A stretch of DNA of 64,000 nucleotides from Neptunomonas marina (GCF_004005935.1 NZ_SACQ01000001.1:465485-529484); one strand, 5' to 3'; positions 8,727-19,450 are shown, counted from the stretch's first letter. Numbers and translations are program-made. The notes: generated by a model from the sequence alone, not told the origin.

Positions 8727-9746
8727 ATGTCTCTTATCATCGCACTACCTATTATCGCAATCTCGGCTCTGCTCCTTTCGCGTGTGCCAGAGATCGCTCA
8801 AGTTGGCCTTAGCGCGCTGCCGCTAGCAATTATTATCGGTATCACTTGGGGACATATCTCGCGTCGCACCGCGACAGACAAAGAGATGAAGTTCACTAAG
8901 TTCTGTCAGCAGAAGTTGCTGCGCGGCGGGATCATCCTCTTTGGCTTTAGCTTAAGCTTTCAGCAGATTTTAGCAGTCGGCTGGGAAGCGGTAATCTTGG
9001 ATGCGATTGTTATCACAACGGTGTTCTGCGTTGGCGCATACTTAGGTATCAAGGTGTTCAAGCTTGACCGCGAAGTGGCCATCCTGACATCTGCAGGGAG
9101 TGCGATTTGTGGCGCAGCTGCCGTACTTGCAACTGAATCAGCGCTAAAAGCACGCCAGCAAAGCGTCACGATAGCCGTGGGTACCGTGGTGTTATTCGGC
9201 ACTATCGCGATGTTCAGCTACCCGTTTATCTTCCAGCTTTCTAGCATGTCACCAGAAGCCTTCGGTATCTATATCGGTAGTACGGTTCATGAGGTGGCTC
9301 AAGCGGTGGCTGCTGGTGATACCGTGGCACAGCAAGCGTTAGCTTCAGGCGATACCACGGGCATTACCGCTCTTGAGAACGCTGTTGTGGTGAAGCTTAT
9401 CCGCGTGATGATGCTGGCGCCCTTTATCGTGATCTTGAGTGCCGCAATGATGCGCTTAGCAACGGGTGATGCGGAGAAGGGTAAAATTACGATCCCTTGG
9501 TTCGTGTTTGGCTTCTTGGCTGCGGCAGGGATCAACAGTGTTATTGCGATTCCTGAGGTTACGCTGACCGGCCTTCAACTTGCAAGCCAGCTACTACTGG
9601 CCATCGCGATGGCAGCTTTAGGCACGCAAACCCAATGGAAGACAATGCGACAAGCCGGTGTTAAGCCAATCCTACTTGCACTGATTCTGTTCATACTGCT
9701 GATCTTCGGTGGCTACTTCTTGAATATTTGGCTGATTGGCGGCTAA
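8727..9746 (+). CDS. yeiH: YeiH/UPF0324 family putative sulfate/sulfonate exporter
   Basis: This integral membrane protein of 339 residues has about ten hydrophobic segments. It carries the family signature regions CGAAAVLATESALKA (about residue 130) and GSTVHEVAQAVAAG (about 185) plus a C-terminal membrane pair ending LNIWLIGG. The YeiH family (conserved hypothetical 698) is predicted to export sulfate or related anions, and members occur in sulfonate-degrading bacteria. Its regulator is the divergent LysR gene. A strong terminator follows. Substrate is not established. Confidence 0.85.
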   Translation: MSLIIALPIIAISALLLSRVPEIAQVGLSALPLAIIIGITWGHISRRTATDKEMKFTKFCQQKLLRGGIILFGFSLSFQQILAVGWEAVILDAIVITTVFCVGAYLGIKVFKLDREVAILTSAGSAICGAAAVLATESALKARQQSVTIAVGTVVLFGTIAMFSYPFIFQLSSMSPEAFGIYIGSTVHEVAQAVAAGDTVAQQALASGDTTGITALENAVVVKLIRVMMLAPFIVILSAAMMRLATGDAEKGKITIPWFVFGFLAAAGINSVIAIPEVTLTGLQLASQLLLAIAMAALGTQTQWKTMRQAGVKPILLALILFILLIFGGYFLNIWLIGG

Positions 9747-9766
9747 CGCTTCAATCAACCTGAAAT

Positions 9767-9793
9767 AAAAAAGCGCCTGTCGGCGCTTTTTTT
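9767..9793 (+). terminator. Rho-independent terminator after yeiH-like gene
   Basis: AAAAGCGCC and GGCGCTTTT flank a 4-base loop, followed by a T-run. It closes the yeiH transcript; with the A-run on its other side it may also act on the minus-strand aroA transcript. Confidence 0.88.
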
Positions 9794-9855
9794 TGTGCGT
9801 GAAACCAAGAGTCATCCCAAACCACGAGGTGCTGTGGTTTGGGTCTATAGGGCTG

Positions 9856-11142
9856 TTACTTCGCGATTGTGGCGAACAGATCAAAGTACTCGGGGAACGT
9901 TTTTGCCGTACAGCCCGGGTCGTTAATTGTTACGGGCGTATCGCTCAGGGCTACCAATGAGAAGCACATTGCCATGCGGTGGTCATCATAGGTATCGATT
10001 GCGGCGTGTTGCAGCTGTTGTGGTGGCGTGACTTTGATAAAGTCTTCGCCCTCAACAACATCGGCCCCCACTTTGCGCAGCTCTGTTGCCATCGCGCTTA
10101 GGCGGTCGGTCTCTTTTACTCGCCAGTTGTAGATATTGCGGATCGCGGTTGTGCCTTCGGCGAACAATGCGGTTGTGGCAATGGTCATCGCAGCATCGGG
10201 GATATGGTTAAGATCAAGATCCACCGCTTTTAGGGGTTGCTCGCCGCGGGTGACCTCAATATAGGTGGGGCCATAGGTTACCTGCGCGCCCATTTTTTCC
10301 AAGACTTCGGCAAAACGCTTGTCGCCTTGTACGCTATCTGCGCCAACGCCATAAACGCGGACTGTACCTCCTGCAATCGCGGCGGATGCTAAGAAGTAAG
10401 ATGCTGACGAAGCATCGCCCTCAACCATAATGCTGTCTGGGCTCTGGTAGGTTTGTTGTCCGGCGATCTCAAAGCTTTGGTAATCATTATTTTTAACATC
10501 AACGCCAAATAGCGACATCACATGCAGTGTGATATCGATGTAGGGCTTGGAGACCAGCTCACCATCCACTGTGATAGTGAGGTCTTCTTTTGCCAGTGGT
10601 GCTGCCATGAGTAGTGCTGTCAGAAACTGGCTTGAGATGTTGCCCTTGATCTTCACAGCACCGCCGCCCAAGCCATTTGCGCGTATCTTGAGTGGTGGGT
10701 AGTTCTCATCGCCGAGATATTCGATGTCAGCACCCAGCGCACGCAGCGCATCGACAAGGTCGCCGATGGGGCGTTCGTACATACGCGGCTCACCGGTGAG
10801 TTCGTATTCGCCTTGGCCGAGACATAGGGCCGCAGTTAATGGGCGCATAGCGGTGCCAGCATTGCCTAAGAAAAGCGGCAGATCGCTGGTGCCTAACGCG
10901 CCGGCTGCGCCAGTGACTTTGCAGGTACGTTTGTCGTCGGATAGTTCATAGCGGATTCCTAGCTTGCTGAGCGCCGCCAGCATATGGCGAACGTCATCAC
11001 TGTCGAGAAGGTTCGTGATTGTCGTGGTACCTTCAGCCAGCGCAGCTAGCAGTAGAATGCGATTTGACAGGCTTTTGGAGCCTGGAATCTGTACTTCTCC
11101 AGCAACAGAGTGGATCGGTTGCAGCGTTAAACTATCCATCAA
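9856..11142 (-). CDS. aroA: 3-phosphoshikimate 1-carboxyvinyltransferase (EPSP synthase)
   Basis: EPSP synthase transfers the enolpyruvyl group of PEP to shikimate 3-phosphate in the chorismate pathway. The 428-residue protein shows the two-domain family hallmarks: [19 protein letters not shown] near the N terminus, [13 protein letters not shown] (PEP/glyphosate region, class I type) around residue 90, and [19 protein letters not shown] near 343. The C-terminal [10 protein letters not shown] and [11 protein letters not shown] motifs complete it. Length matches E. coli AroA (427). ATG at 11142 or the next codon is the start. The gene stands alone on the minus strand, facing a chemoreceptor gene. 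Confidence 0.97.
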   Translation of the reverse strand: MMDSLTLQPIHSVAGEVQIPGSKSLSNRILLLAALAEGTTTITNLLDSDDVRHMLAALSKLGIRYELSDDKRTCKVTGAAGALGTSDLPLFLGNAGTAMRPLTAALCLGQGEYELTGEPRMYERPIGDLVDALRALGADIEYLGDENYPPLKIRANGLGGGAVKIKGNISSQFLTALLMAAPLAKEDLTITVDGELVSKPYIDITLHVMSLFGVDVKNNDYQSFEIAGQQTYQSPDSIMVEGDASSASYFLASAAIAGGTVRVYGVGADSVQGDKRFAEVLEKMGAQVTYGPTYIEVTRGEQPLKAVDLDLNHIPDAAMTIATTALFAEGTTAIRNIYNWRVKETDRLSAMATELRKVGADVVEGEDFIKVTPPQQLQHAAIDTYDDHRMAMCFSLVALSDTPVTINDPGCTAKTFPEYFDLFATIAK

Positions 11143-11385
11143 TTACGTACTCAATATCAGCTTATGAATGCGGGGGCTATAAGGTAGCCTGAGTTGCTGC
11201 TCAGGTCGAGTTATCCGCGAAAAATCTATCCCTTTTGATTAAATTTTGCTCTTTTTTATATATTCACATCCGCTGATTAAATCTTGTTATAAACTTAGTG
11301 TTTAAGTGGTTATTAAAAACGTAATAAACACCTCAAATCTTAGGGCTGAAGACAATAATAAATTGCAGTAGGGACGGATGTTTTA

Positions 11386-12942
11386 ATGAAGAAGAACCTG
11401 CCCGTAAACAACACTGAACGAACGTTTAGCGAGAACACCCCGTTAGTTTCTACGACTGACCTTAAAGGCATTATTACTTCCGTGAATGATGCATTTATCG
11501 AAATCTCTGGCTTTACGCAAGAAGAGCTGATCGGCAAGCCTCACAACCTTGTGCGTCACCCTGACATGCCAGCAGCTGCGTTCGGCGATATGTGGGAAAA
11601 ATTAAAAGCGAACAAACCGTGGATTGGGGTGGTTAAAAACCGTTGTAAAGATGGCGGCTACTATTGGGTGAATGCGTATGTCACGCCAATCTTAGATAAC
11701 GGTACGACGATTGGTTATCAGTCTGTACGTACGCGCCCAACTAAAGCGCAGGTTGCCCGCGCGGAAGATGTATTTACGCGCATCAATAATGGGCGAAAGC
11801 GTATGTCGTTTCACGATATCCAAATTGCCAAGAAAACAGCGTTGATACCCGCTTTAAGCGCAATAGTTCCTCTGTTAATTGGCGCAGTGACTGGGTGGTC
11901 GGCAACGTGGATCATTGCTTCTGCTTTGGTGTCTGCGGTGTTTTTCAGCTGGTTAGCCGCTTACAGCTTTAAACCGATCAAGATGCTTGAGCAGCGCTCC
12001 CATAAGGTGATCAAAAGTAAGCTACTGGAAGAGGTATACGGAAACTCGCGCTCTGAAGCCGGAGCGATTTATCTAGCCGCACTCACCAACAAAGCACGTA
12101 TACGCTCGGCTAACGTTAGGGTTGGCGATTCAGCCGCTACCCTAGAGCAAAAAGGCCACCATACGATTGGAATCGCGCGTTCTGCCGAGCAAGCGATTAC
12201 TGAGCAAGTTGCTGAACTCGATGCGATTGTTGGGCGTGTGGGTATGTTGTCTAGCTCAATCGAGGAAGCGGCAAGCTCTGCGCGTAATGCTTCAGAGAAC
12301 ACCCACGATGCGTTAGAGAAAGCATGTTTTGGGCAGGCAGCGGTTGCGGATACGATCGATGCGATTGGAGATATGGCGCAGCAGGTGTCGGCGGCATCTG
12401 AGCAGCTAGATAACCTACAAGCCGCCACTCAAGATATCACTAACGCCACTGAGGTGATTAGCGATATTGCTGATCAAACTAACTTGTTGGCTTTGAATGC
12501 GGCGATTGAAGCGGCGCGTGCGGGTGAGCAGGGCCGGGGCTTTGCAGTGGTAGCAGACGAGGTAAGAGCGTTAGCACAACGCACGCAGCAATCCACCCGT
12601 GATATCGATGCGGCGATCAAACGCCTTGGGTCCGAATCTTCGCAAGCCATCAGCAAAATGAAGCAGGGTGGCGAGCAAGCGCAAGCTTGTGTGGAGCAGG
12701 CCCATAATGCGGGCAGCGCTCTAGAGGCAATTGCGCACAGTGTGTCAAATATAGCGGAGCTGAATACGTCGATCGCGGGTGTATTTGAGCAACAAAGTAG
12801 CTCTGCTGAGTCGTTAAATACAGAGATCAACCGGGCTAAGGCGTCGGCTGACGTGGCGTTGGCTGCGGCCAGAGAAGCCGGGGCTGCCAGCCAAGAGTTG
12901 GCGGATACATCAAAAGAGCTGATTCAGAGTGTGAACGTCTGA
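11386..12942 (+). CDS. Aer-like methyl-accepting chemotaxis protein with N-terminal PAS
   Basis: This 518-residue chemoreceptor has an N-terminal PAS domain (about 15-120, with [18 protein letters not shown] typical of Aer-type FAD-binding PAS folds). A hydrophobic hairpin at about 160-200 anchors it in the membrane without a periplasmic domain. The C-terminal signalling coiled coil contains the hyperconserved tip ([20 protein letters not shown], about 361-380, followed by [15 protein letters not shown]). It probably senses redox or oxygen and signals through CheW/CheA for aerotaxis. No che gene is adjacent. Start ATG 11386 lies after an AT-rich promoter region. Confidence 0.9.
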   Translation: MKKNLPVNNTERTFSENTPLVSTTDLKGIITSVNDAFIEISGFTQEELIGKPHNLVRHPDMPAAAFGDMWEKLKANKPWIGVVKNRCKDGGYYWVNAYVTPILDNGTTIGYQSVRTRPTKAQVARAEDVFTRINNGRKRMSFHDIQIAKKTALIPALSAIVPLLIGAVTGWSATWIIASALVSAVFFSWLAAYSFKPIKMLEQRSHKVIKSKLLEEVYGNSRSEAGAIYLAALTNKARIRSANVRVGDSAATLEQKGHHTIGIARSAEQAITEQVAELDAIVGRVGMLSSSIEEAASSARNASENTHDALEKACFGQAAVADTIDAIGDMAQQVSAASEQLDNLQAATQDITNATEVISDIADQTNLLALNAAIEAARAGEQGRGFAVVADEVRALAQRTQQSTRDIDAAIKRLGSESSQAISKMKQGGEQAQACVEQAHNAGSALEAIAHSVSNIAELNTSIAGVFEQQSSSAESLNTEINRAKASADVALAAAREAGAASQELADTSKELIQSVNV

Positions 12943-13056
12943 TCGATTCTTACGATTCCCGGTTAATTAGTTGATAAGTATCAATGTCTCTTATCGGACT
13001 CAGGTAGATACTGAAACTAAAGAAATTAAGAGTCCGTTACCGAGAAGGAACACAAT

Positions 13057-13299
13057 ATGTCTATCGAACATCACGATCTAGTTCATGAGCTACCTGAGTT
13101 TCGCGAAGAGATTCACCAACTAAAAATGAGCGATGCTCACTTCTCTAAGCTGTTCGACGAGTACCATGTCGTGACTAAACAGGTTGAGAAAATGGAAGCG
13201 GAGATCGAGCCTGTAGCAACGAAGGTAGAGGAAGAGCTCAAGGTGAAACGCTTGCACTTGAAAGATCAGCTTTACGCGATGTTACGTGCCGCAAAATAG
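13057..13299 (+). CDS. DUF465 / YdcH family protein
   Basis: This 80-residue, highly charged helical protein (EHHDLVHELPEFREEIHQL, then a coiled-coil stretch with KVKRLHLKDQLYAML at the end) matches the short DUF465/YdcH family found throughout proteobacteria. Function is unknown. A good ribosome binding site (GAAGGA) precedes ATG 13057, and a terminator follows directly, so it is a single-gene unit. Confidence 0.85.
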   Translation: MSIEHHDLVHELPEFREEIHQLKMSDAHFSKLFDEYHVVTKQVEKMEAEIEPVATKVEEELKVKRLHLKDQLYAMLRAAK

Positions 13300-13318
13300 C
13301 CTTTAAATACACGAGATC

Positions 13319-13350
13319 AAACACCCGCTAAATGCGGGTGTTTTTGTTTT
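13319..13350 (+). terminator. Rho-independent terminator after DUF465 gene
   Basis: The stem ACACCCGC / GCGGGTGT with a 5-base loop (TAAAT) is followed by TTTTTGTTTT. Confidence 0.88.
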
Positions 13351-13419
13351 CAGTCCAGACAAATGGGCCGTATATATGGTATTTTTGGGAATGTTTCTCA
13401 TTATGATTTATGAGGTGTT

Positions 13420-15207
13420 ATGCAAAGCCCAAAGTTCAGTTGGCAGTATATTTTTTCTATTGCAAAACAACACAAGCGTGAGCTGGCTTATGCCAACCTT
13501 GTTGCGATATTAGCGACGATTTTTTCGGTACCACTTCCGTTGCTAATGCCTCTGCTTGTTGATGAAGTGTTGCTTGATACGCCCGGAACCTTGATTGCCA
13601 CAATTAATCCATGGTTCCCAGAAAGTTGGCACGGCCCGATTTTATATATCTTTGCCATCTTCTTTATCACGGTCGTTCTAAGGGTGATCGCACTGGCGCT
13701 TAACGTATGGCAGGGGCGACAGTTCACCATTATCTCGAAAGATATTATTTTCCGTATGCGCAGCACTTTGCTGAAGCGTTTGGGCCGTATCTCAATGTCG
13801 GAGTACGAAACGCTGGGCAGTGGTGCCGTCAGTTCCCATTTTGTGACTGACTTGGATACCGTCGACCGCTTTGTCGGAAGTTCGGTTAGCCGCTTGTTGG
13901 TAGCCACTTTATCTATTCTTGGTACCGCGATCATCTTGCTATGGATGCATTGGCAGCTAGCGCTCTTCATCATGTTTTTGAACCCGGTAGTTATCTACTT
14001 TACAACGGTGATCGGGAAGCGCGTTAAAGAGCTCAAGAAGCATGAAAACAAAGCTTACGAGGTTTTTCAGGGGGCTTTAACCGAGACATTGGATGCGATC
14101 CAGCAGATTCGTGCCGGTAATCGCGAGCGACATTATCTAACGGGTCTGGTGAGTAAAGCACGCCAAGTGCGCGATGATTCCTGTGCGTTTGAGTGGAAAA
14201 GCGATGCAGCGAGCCGTTTTAGCTTCTTGGTTTTCTTGGTTGGATTTGATCTGTTCCGTGCGGTATCGATGCTGATGGTGGTCTTCTCTGACCTGTCGGT
14301 TGGCGAGATGATGGCGGTCTTCGGCTACCTATGGTTTATGATGGGGCCCGTCCAAGAGGTACTCGGGATTCAGTATTCCTTCTATGGTGCAAAAGCCGCG
14401 CTAACGCGTTTAAACCGCTTAATCGAGCTTGGTCAAGAGCCAGATTACCCCGCAACCACCAACCCGTTCACAGATCAGCCGACTGTTGGGGTCTCCATGC
14501 GGGATGTCCACTTCAGCTATGGAGATGGCACTGAAGTACTGCGTGGTATCAACCTCTCCATCGCTGCGGGCCAGAAAATAGCGTTGGTGGGAGCAAGTGG
14601 CGGTGGTAAGTCGACGTTGGTGCAAGTGTTGTTGGGGCTGTATACGCCAACTCGTGGTGAGATCCAATTTAATGGTGTCGCAACGCAAGAGATTGGTCTG
14701 CCGCTCATTCGCGATAACGTAGCCACCGTTTTGCAGCACCCTGCCTTATTTAACGGTACGGTGCGCAGCAATCTGTGCATGGGTGAAAGTTACACTGATA
14801 CCCAGCTTTGGGAGGCACTAACCGTTGCGCAGTTGGCTGAATTTATCGATGGGCTTGATGGCGGACTGGACGCGGTAGTTGGGCGTCAAGGGGTGCGTCT
14901 GTCCGGAGGTCAGCGCCAGCGCTTGGCGATTGCTCGTATGGTGCTGTCGGATCCAAAGCTCGTGATCTTGGATGAGGCGACATCGGCACTTGATACCGAA
15001 ACCGAGCGTGCATTACATAAAGCACTAGAGGCATTTTTAGCCGGTAGAACCACGATTATCGTTGCCCATCGATTGAGTGCCGTGAAGCAGGCTGATCATG
15101 TGTATGTGTTTGAGGACGGACTCATCGCAGAAGAGGGTGGGCACGATGAGTTGATCGACTCGGATGGTCTTTATGCGCGACTTTATGGTCAGCATCAGGG
15201 AATTTAA
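13420..15207 (+). CDS. ABC exporter, fused permease/ATPase (MsbA/Type I exporter family)
   Basis: This 595-residue half-transporter has an N-terminal transmembrane domain (six segments, about residues 20-310) and a C-terminal nucleotide-binding domain. The NBD has a Walker A (GASGGGKST, about 390), signature LSGGQRQR (about 493), Walker B (KLVILDEATSALD, about 510) and H-loop (VAHRLS, about 546). It works as a homodimer or paired half-transporter, exporting lipid, peptide or drug. No MsbA-lpxK linkage exists here (lpxK is 30 kb away), so substrate is unassigned. It is followed 51 bases later by a lipoprotein gene. Confidence 0.9.
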   Translation: MQSPKFSWQYIFSIAKQHKRELAYANLVAILATIFSVPLPLLMPLLVDEVLLDTPGTLIATINPWFPESWHGPILYIFAIFFITVVLRVIALALNVWQGRQFTIISKDIIFRMRSTLLKRLGRISMSEYETLGSGAVSSHFVTDLDTVDRFVGSSVSRLLVATLSILGTAIILLWMHWQLALFIMFLNPVVIYFTTVIGKRVKELKKHENKAYEVFQGALTETLDAIQQIRAGNRERHYLTGLVSKARQVRDDSCAFEWKSDAASRFSFLVFLVGFDLFRAVSMLMVVFSDLSVGEMMAVFGYLWFMMGPVQEVLGIQYSFYGAKAALTRLNRLIELGQEPDYPATTNPFTDQPTVGVSMRDVHFSYGDGTEVLRGINLSIAAGQKIALVGASGGGKSTLVQVLLGLYTPTRGEIQFNGVATQEIGLPLIRDNVATVLQHPALFNGTVRSNLCMGESYTDTQLWEALTVAQLAEFIDGLDGGLDAVVGRQGVRLSGGQRQRLAIARMVLSDPKLVILDEATSALDTETERALHKALEAFLAGRTTIIVAHRLSAVKQADHVYVFEDGLIAEEGGHDELIDSDGLYARLYGQHQGI

Positions 15208-15258
15208 ACGGTGGTTTAGTAGTCTTAATCTGCAGGTATTAGATGGGTGGATAAGAAG

Positions 15259-15723
15259 ATGAAGCAAATAAAAGCGGTATTACTCGCAGTCTCGGTGCTG
15301 GTGGTTGCAACGGGTTGTTCCTCGCAACGTTTGACAGGAGATACCTACAGCTATGGCGAAGCTCAGCGCGAGCAGCGGGTACGCTATGCTACGGTGATGT
15401 CGGTAACGCCGGTTGTGATTGAAGGTAAAGAGGGGGCAGTAGGCACTTTAACGGGTGCTGCTGTGGGTGGTATTGCAGGTAGCACCGTCGGTGGTGGTAG
15501 TGGTCGAGCTTTGGCAACGGTTATTGGATCGGTGGCAGGTGGTATCATCGGCGAAAAAGTGCAGAAGGATGCGACTCGCAAGCAAGGACAAGAGATCACG
15601 TTACGCTTGCGTAGCGGTGATGTTGTGTCTGTTGTTCAAGAGGTGGGTGAGAGCGGTTATTTCCGCTCGGGCGATAACGTCCGCATACTAAAACGCGGCA
15701 GTGTCAGCCGTGTTGTATATTAG
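15259..15723 (+). CDS. SlyB/Pcp-type outer-membrane lipoprotein with glycine-zipper
   Basis: The start at ATG 15259 (MKQIKAVLLAVSV) gives a standard lipoprotein signal peptide ending in the lipobox VATGC with Cys20; a GTG 12 bases earlier is in frame but less likely. The mature protein contains a Gly/Ala-rich 'glycine zipper 2TM' (GTLTGAAVGGIAGSTVGGG and AGGIIGEKV) at about 65-105 and a C-terminal beta domain ending RVVY. This matches the SlyB/PCP family, which stabilises the outer membrane under stress. Name withheld because several paralogues share this architecture. Confidence 0.82.
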   Translation: MKQIKAVLLAVSVLVVATGCSSQRLTGDTYSYGEAQREQRVRYATVMSVTPVVIEGKEGAVGTLTGAAVGGIAGSTVGGGSGRALATVIGSVAGGIIGEKVQKDATRKQGQEITLRLRSGDVVSVVQEVGESGYFRSGDNVRILKRGSVSRVVY

Positions 15724-15765
15724 TATTGTTAAGGTTTAAGCAGTCAGACAGAGGGAGAAGATTTC

Positions 15766-16557
15766 ATGCGTTGTCATGAGGTTGATTACGAGATACTTGG
15801 TGCGGAGATGCAACTGGTTGAGGTTGAACTAGATCCGGGTGAAACGGTTGTTGCCGAAGCGGGGGCAATGACTTACATGGAAGAGGGCATTGGTTTTGAA
15901 ACCCGTATGGGTGATGGCTCGGAGCCTGATCAAGGCTTAATGGGTAAGCTGTTTTCAGCGGGTAAGCGTATGGTAACAGGCGAATCTGTCTTTACGACGC
16001 ACTTTACCAATAATGGTGTAGGAAAGCGCCGGGTATCCTTCTCTGCGCCCTACCCCGGCAACATTGTGCCGCTCGATATGGCGCAGATCGGGGGCCGTGT
16101 CACTTGCCAAAAAGATGCGTTCTTGTGCGCAGCGCTAGGGACTAAGATAGACATCACTTTCAACCGCCGTTTGGGAAGTGGTCTATTTGGTGGTGAGGGC
16201 TTTATTTTGCAAACGCTCGAAGGCGATGGCATGGCGTTTATCCAAGCAGGCGGCACCGTGATTCGTAAAGAGCTAAATAACGAGACATTGCGTGTAGATA
16301 CAGGCTGTTTGGTGGGCTTTTCCGGCCAAATTGATTATGACATCGAGCGTGCCGGTAGCCTCAAGTCAATGGTGTTCGGTGGTGAAGGCCTTTTCTTGGC
16401 GACATTGTCTGGTACAGGTACTGTGTGGTTGCAAAGCTTGCCATTCTCACGCATGGCGGACCGTATCTTGGCTCATGCACCATCAGCAGGTGGTAGCAGC
16501 CAAGGTGAAGGCTCGGTATTAGGCGGGATTGGCCGTATGCTTGATGGCGACCGATAA
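15766..16557 (+). CDS. AIM24 family (TIGR00266) protein
   Basis: This 263-residue protein of the AIM24/TIGR00266 family has a beta-rich trimeric fold. Typical elements are [19 protein letters not shown] near the N terminus, a Gly-rich central part ([19 protein letters not shown], about 145) and its repeat-like echo ([18 protein letters not shown], about 205). The function in bacteria is unknown; the yeast relative AIM24 is mitochondrial. It follows the lipoprotein gene by 42 bases and ends in a strong terminator. Confidence 0.87.
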   Translation: MRCHEVDYEILGAEMQLVEVELDPGETVVAEAGAMTYMEEGIGFETRMGDGSEPDQGLMGKLFSAGKRMVTGESVFTTHFTNNGVGKRRVSFSAPYPGNIVPLDMAQIGGRVTCQKDAFLCAALGTKIDITFNRRLGSGLFGGEGFILQTLEGDGMAFIQAGGTVIRKELNNETLRVDTGCLVGFSGQIDYDIERAGSLKSMVFGGEGLFLATLSGTGTVWLQSLPFSRMADRILAHAPSAGGSSQGEGSVLGGIGRMLDGDR

Positions 16558-16581
16558 GCGCTATCTTGCCGCTTTAATAAT

Positions 16582-16610
16582 AAAAAACCTCGCCTAGGCG
16601 AGGTTTTTTT
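16582..16610. terminator. Bidirectional Rho-independent terminator between AIM24 gene and nhaB
   Basis: The stem ACCTCGCC / GGCGAGGT, nearly loopless around TA, has an A-run on the left and a T-run on the right. It can serve the convergent AIM24 (+) and nhaB (-) transcripts. Confidence 0.87.
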
Positions 16611-16625
16611 GTTGAGCGCTACTTT

Positions 16626-18134
16626 TTAGCCACCTAAAGCTAAGTTGACGCAAACGTAGCCGACTAGACTCATCACGATGGTATATGGGAATGCCATAAT
16701 GACCATACGCCCATAGGAGAGGCGAATAAGCGGTGCCAGAGCCGACGTTAACAAGAACAAGAATGCCGCTTGCCCGTTAGGTGTTGCGACGCTTGGGATA
16801 TTTGTTCCTGTATTGATCGCAATAGCAAGAGCGTCAAAGTGTTCACGCGTGATTGTGCCTGCGTTTAGCGCATCAACAACCTCATTGATATAGACCGTTG
16901 CTACGAATACGTTGTCACTGATGGCTGATAGCACACCATTTGCCACGAAGAAGAGACCTGGCTGAGACGCTTCGTCCATCGCTAAGACCGCCGCAATAAT
17001 AGGCTGGAAAAGGTGCTGCTCGTGGATCACCGATACCACCGCGAAGAATACAACTAGTAGCGCTGTGAAAGGCAGGGCCTCTTCAAAGGCTTTACCGATT
17101 TGATGCTCCTCAACAATACCGTTGAAAGCCGTTAAAAACACGATAATGACAAGCCCGATCAAACCAACAGCCGCGAGGTGCATCGCCAACGCGACAACAA
17201 GAAACACCGCAACGACAACTTGCACAGCTAACTGAGCCTTATCACGCGTACTGCGCTTACGATCTTCCTCTGCTGCGAAGTCTTCGAGGATATAGCGCAC
17301 GCTATCAGGAAGTTGAGAACCGTAGCCGAAAAGCTTCAGCTTCTCGAGCATAAAGCACGTCACTAAGCCTGCCACCAATACAGGCATTGTAATGGGTGCC
17401 ATCAAGACAAAGAACTCGACGAAATCCCAGCCCGCTTTTTGTGCGATCAACAGGTTCTGTGGCTCTCCTACGAGTGTACACACACCACCCAACGCAGTAC
17501 CGACAGCACCGTGCATCAGCAAGCTGCGTAGGAACGCGCGAAAGTCCTCTAAGTCTTTGCGTTTATCAACCTCGACGCCATCGTCATTCGCATGGTCGTG
17601 TTCGGAGCTATTCTTTTTGCCTGAGGCTACTCGGTGGTATACCGCATAAAAACCGACGCAAACACTAATAAGAACCGCGGTCACAGTTAGCGCATCTAAG
17701 AAAGCTGATAAAACCGCCGCAGATAGTGAAAAGAGCAAAGATAGTAACGACTTGGAGCGAACTTTGAGTAGGATCTTAGTAAAAATCCAAAGCAGCATGC
17801 TCTTCATAAAGTAGATGCCTGCTACCATAAACATCAGGAGCAGAAGAACCTCGAGGTTGCCGCTGACTTCATGATAAACCGACTCAGGTGATGCAAGGCC
17901 GATCGCTACGGCCTCGATGGCGAGTAGGCCACCAGGTTGCAGAGGGTAGCACTTGAGTGCCAAAGCGAGGGTGAAGATAAACTCAAAAATGAGAATCCAG
18001 CCGGTAACAGCTGGGCCTGCAACAAACAGCAAGATAGGGTTGAGGATGAGGAAGCCAATTATGGCCTGCTTATACCAAACAGGAGAATTTCCGAGGAAAT
18101 TCTGCATAATTGCCTGCGGGAAAGAGATTGTCAT
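16626..18134 (-). CDS. nhaB: Na+/H+ antiporter NhaB
   Basis: This 502-residue polytopic protein matches NhaB in length and sequence style. It starts with the conserved [20 protein letters not shown] segment and contains [23 protein letters not shown] and [15 protein letters not shown], typical of the NhaB/ion-transporter superfamily, with an acidic/His-rich cytoplasmic loop (about 170-200). It exports Na+ in exchange for protons. It suits a cell that also runs a Na+-pumping NADH dehydrogenase (nqr, 30-36 kb). It is divergent from nudC. Confidence 0.94.
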   Translation of the reverse strand: MTISFPQAIMQNFLGNSPVWYKQAIIGFLILNPILLFVAGPAVTGWILIFEFIFTLALALKCYPLQPGGLLAIEAVAIGLASPESVYHEVSGNLEVLLLLMFMVAGIYFMKSMLLWIFTKILLKVRSKSLLSLLFSLSAAVLSAFLDALTVTAVLISVCVGFYAVYHRVASGKKNSSEHDHANDDGVEVDKRKDLEDFRAFLRSLLMHGAVGTALGGVCTLVGEPQNLLIAQKAGWDFVEFFVLMAPITMPVLVAGLVTCFMLEKLKLFGYGSQLPDSVRYILEDFAAEEDRKRSTRDKAQLAVQVVVAVFLVVALAMHLAAVGLIGLVIIVFLTAFNGIVEEHQIGKAFEEALPFTALLVVFFAVVSVIHEQHLFQPIIAAVLAMDEASQPGLFFVANGVLSAISDNVFVATVYINEVVDALNAGTITREHFDALAIAINTGTNIPSVATPNGQAAFLFLLTSALAPLIRLSYGRMVIMAFPYTIVMSLVGYVCVNLALGG

Positions 18135-18372
18135 TGGTTGTATTCCTTTATCTGACCTCCCCTCGCTTATGGGGTCAGGGTACTCAGCAGTGGATAATGC
18201 AAAATGCGGGAAAACGAAATTTTATTATTAAGCGTTGTTTTCGGCAGCATAATAAACAATAAGTGATGATTTGTGTGCTTTGTATGGTCTATTTTACTAA
18301 GTTTTTGCTCTAAAGTAGGTAGTTTCATTAATTTCTGAAAACTTATTATAGTATCTTTTGTAGGGGAATTGT

Positions 18373-19128
18373 GTGAAAAATTTCGTGCTGGTTGGTTATC
18401 GTGGTGCACTTATCGGTATTGAAAACCGGCCTTATCTTGATGATAGTGGCTTGGCCAATCAGCAAATTGAAGCGAGCTATCCGGTTGGTGGACGCGATGG
18501 AGTTGCGGTCACTCTCGCTATTGTTAGCGACCCTTTACCTGAGGCTTATCAACCCATTCAGATGCGTCAAGTATTAGCACAAGCTCAGGATCAGACAGAG
18601 TACATGTTGCTCTCGAGGGCTGTGCAGTTAGTCACTTGGCATAGTCACCATCAATTCTGTGGACGCTGCGGCACCAAGACTGAGCACCATGTGAAGGATC
18701 TCGCGAAGCATTGCCCTGTTTGTAAACTCGTCCATTACCCGCGTATTTCGCCATGCATTATCGTATTAGTGGTTGATGGTGAGCGGTGCTTGCTGGCCCG
18801 CTCTCCGCACTTTCCGCCGGGGCGTTTAAGTACACTGGCAGGTTTTATTGAAGCTGGTGAATCGGCTGAAGCGGCGGTACACCGTGAAGTGCGAGAAGAG
18901 GTTGGGATTGAAGTTAAGAATGTCCGCTACATGGAAAGCCAATCTTGGCCGTTTCCACACTCACTGATGCTCGGCTTTATCGCTGACTACGATTCAGGTG
19001 AGTTGGCGCCGGATGGTGTCGAAATTGAGGAGGCGCATTGGTTCACGCGTGAAACGCTACCTGACCTGCCTCCTTCATTCGCTATCTCGTATAAACTGAT
19101 CGAGCGGTTCATCAAAGGAGAGGTGTAG
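18373..19128 (+). CDS. nudC: NADH pyrophosphatase / NAD-capped RNA hydrolase NudC
   Basis: NudC hydrolyses NAD(H) and removes NAD caps from RNA. The 251-residue protein has a four-Cys zinc ribbon (FCGRCGTKTEHH…CPVCK, about 95-117), a complete Nudix box starting GFIEAGESAEAAVHREVREE (about 157-176) followed by VGIE, and downstream SQSWPFPHS. The last is the SQPWPFPxS array that marks NADH diphosphatases, with one substitution. Start is GTG 18373, preceded by AGGGGA. It stands divergent from nhaB and convergent with the SCP2 gene, whose stop lies two bases away. Confidence 0.93.
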   Translation: MKNFVLVGYRGALIGIENRPYLDDSGLANQQIEASYPVGGRDGVAVTLAIVSDPLPEAYQPIQMRQVLAQAQDQTEYMLLSRAVQLVTWHSHHQFCGRCGTKTEHHVKDLAKHCPVCKLVHYPRISPCIIVLVVDGERCLLARSPHFPPGRLSTLAGFIEAGESAEAAVHREVREEVGIEVKNVRYMESQSWPFPHSLMLGFIADYDSGELAPDGVEIEEAHWFTRETLPDLPPSFAISYKLIERFIKGEV

Positions 19129-19129
19129 C

Positions 19130-19450
19130 CTAGCGCCGGAATAGTTTGCCAAGCTTCGTGGCTAACATAACATTGCCCTCGGCACGAAGCTGGCCTTTCA
19201 AAAAGGCACCCATACCGTCTTGCTCACCGTTTACAACGCGAATAAAAGTGTCTGCGTCCGTAATCAAGGTAACGTTTGGGTCAGGATGCTCGCCTTTTTC
19301 TGTGCGGCACTGACCATCTCCTATCTCGATATAAAAGTCGGTGCTGTCATCCAGCATAAATTGAAAAACAGTCTCTAGATCTTGAGCTGCATCGGCTTGA
19401 AAGCGATGCGGCAACTTCTCGATGACTTTATCTACAGTGATATCGCTCAT
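19130..19450 (-). CDS. SCP2 sterol-binding domain protein
   Basis: This 106-residue single-domain SCP2 protein begins MSDITVDKVIEKLPHRFQAD and contains DADTFIRVVNGEQDGMGAFLKGQL (split here) and the ending GNVMLATKLGKLFRR, which are classic for the fold. SCP2 domains bind lipid or other hydrophobic ligands in a tunnel. Stand-alone versions in gammaproteobacteria have no firmly assigned role (distinct from UbiT/UbiJ, which have different flanking sequence). It lies divergent from sohB. Confidence 0.9.
   Translation of the reverse strand: MSDITVDKVIEKLPHRFQADAAQDLETVFQFMLDDSTDFYIEIGDGQCRTEKGEHPDPNVTLITDADTFIRVVNGEQDGMGAFLKGQLRAEGNVMLATKLGKLFRR

Noticed and set aside
13420-15207. Naming the ABC exporter msbA
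   Set aside because: MsbA is usually linked to lpxK; here lpxK is about 31 kb away and the sequence alone does not separate MsbA from other half-exporters.
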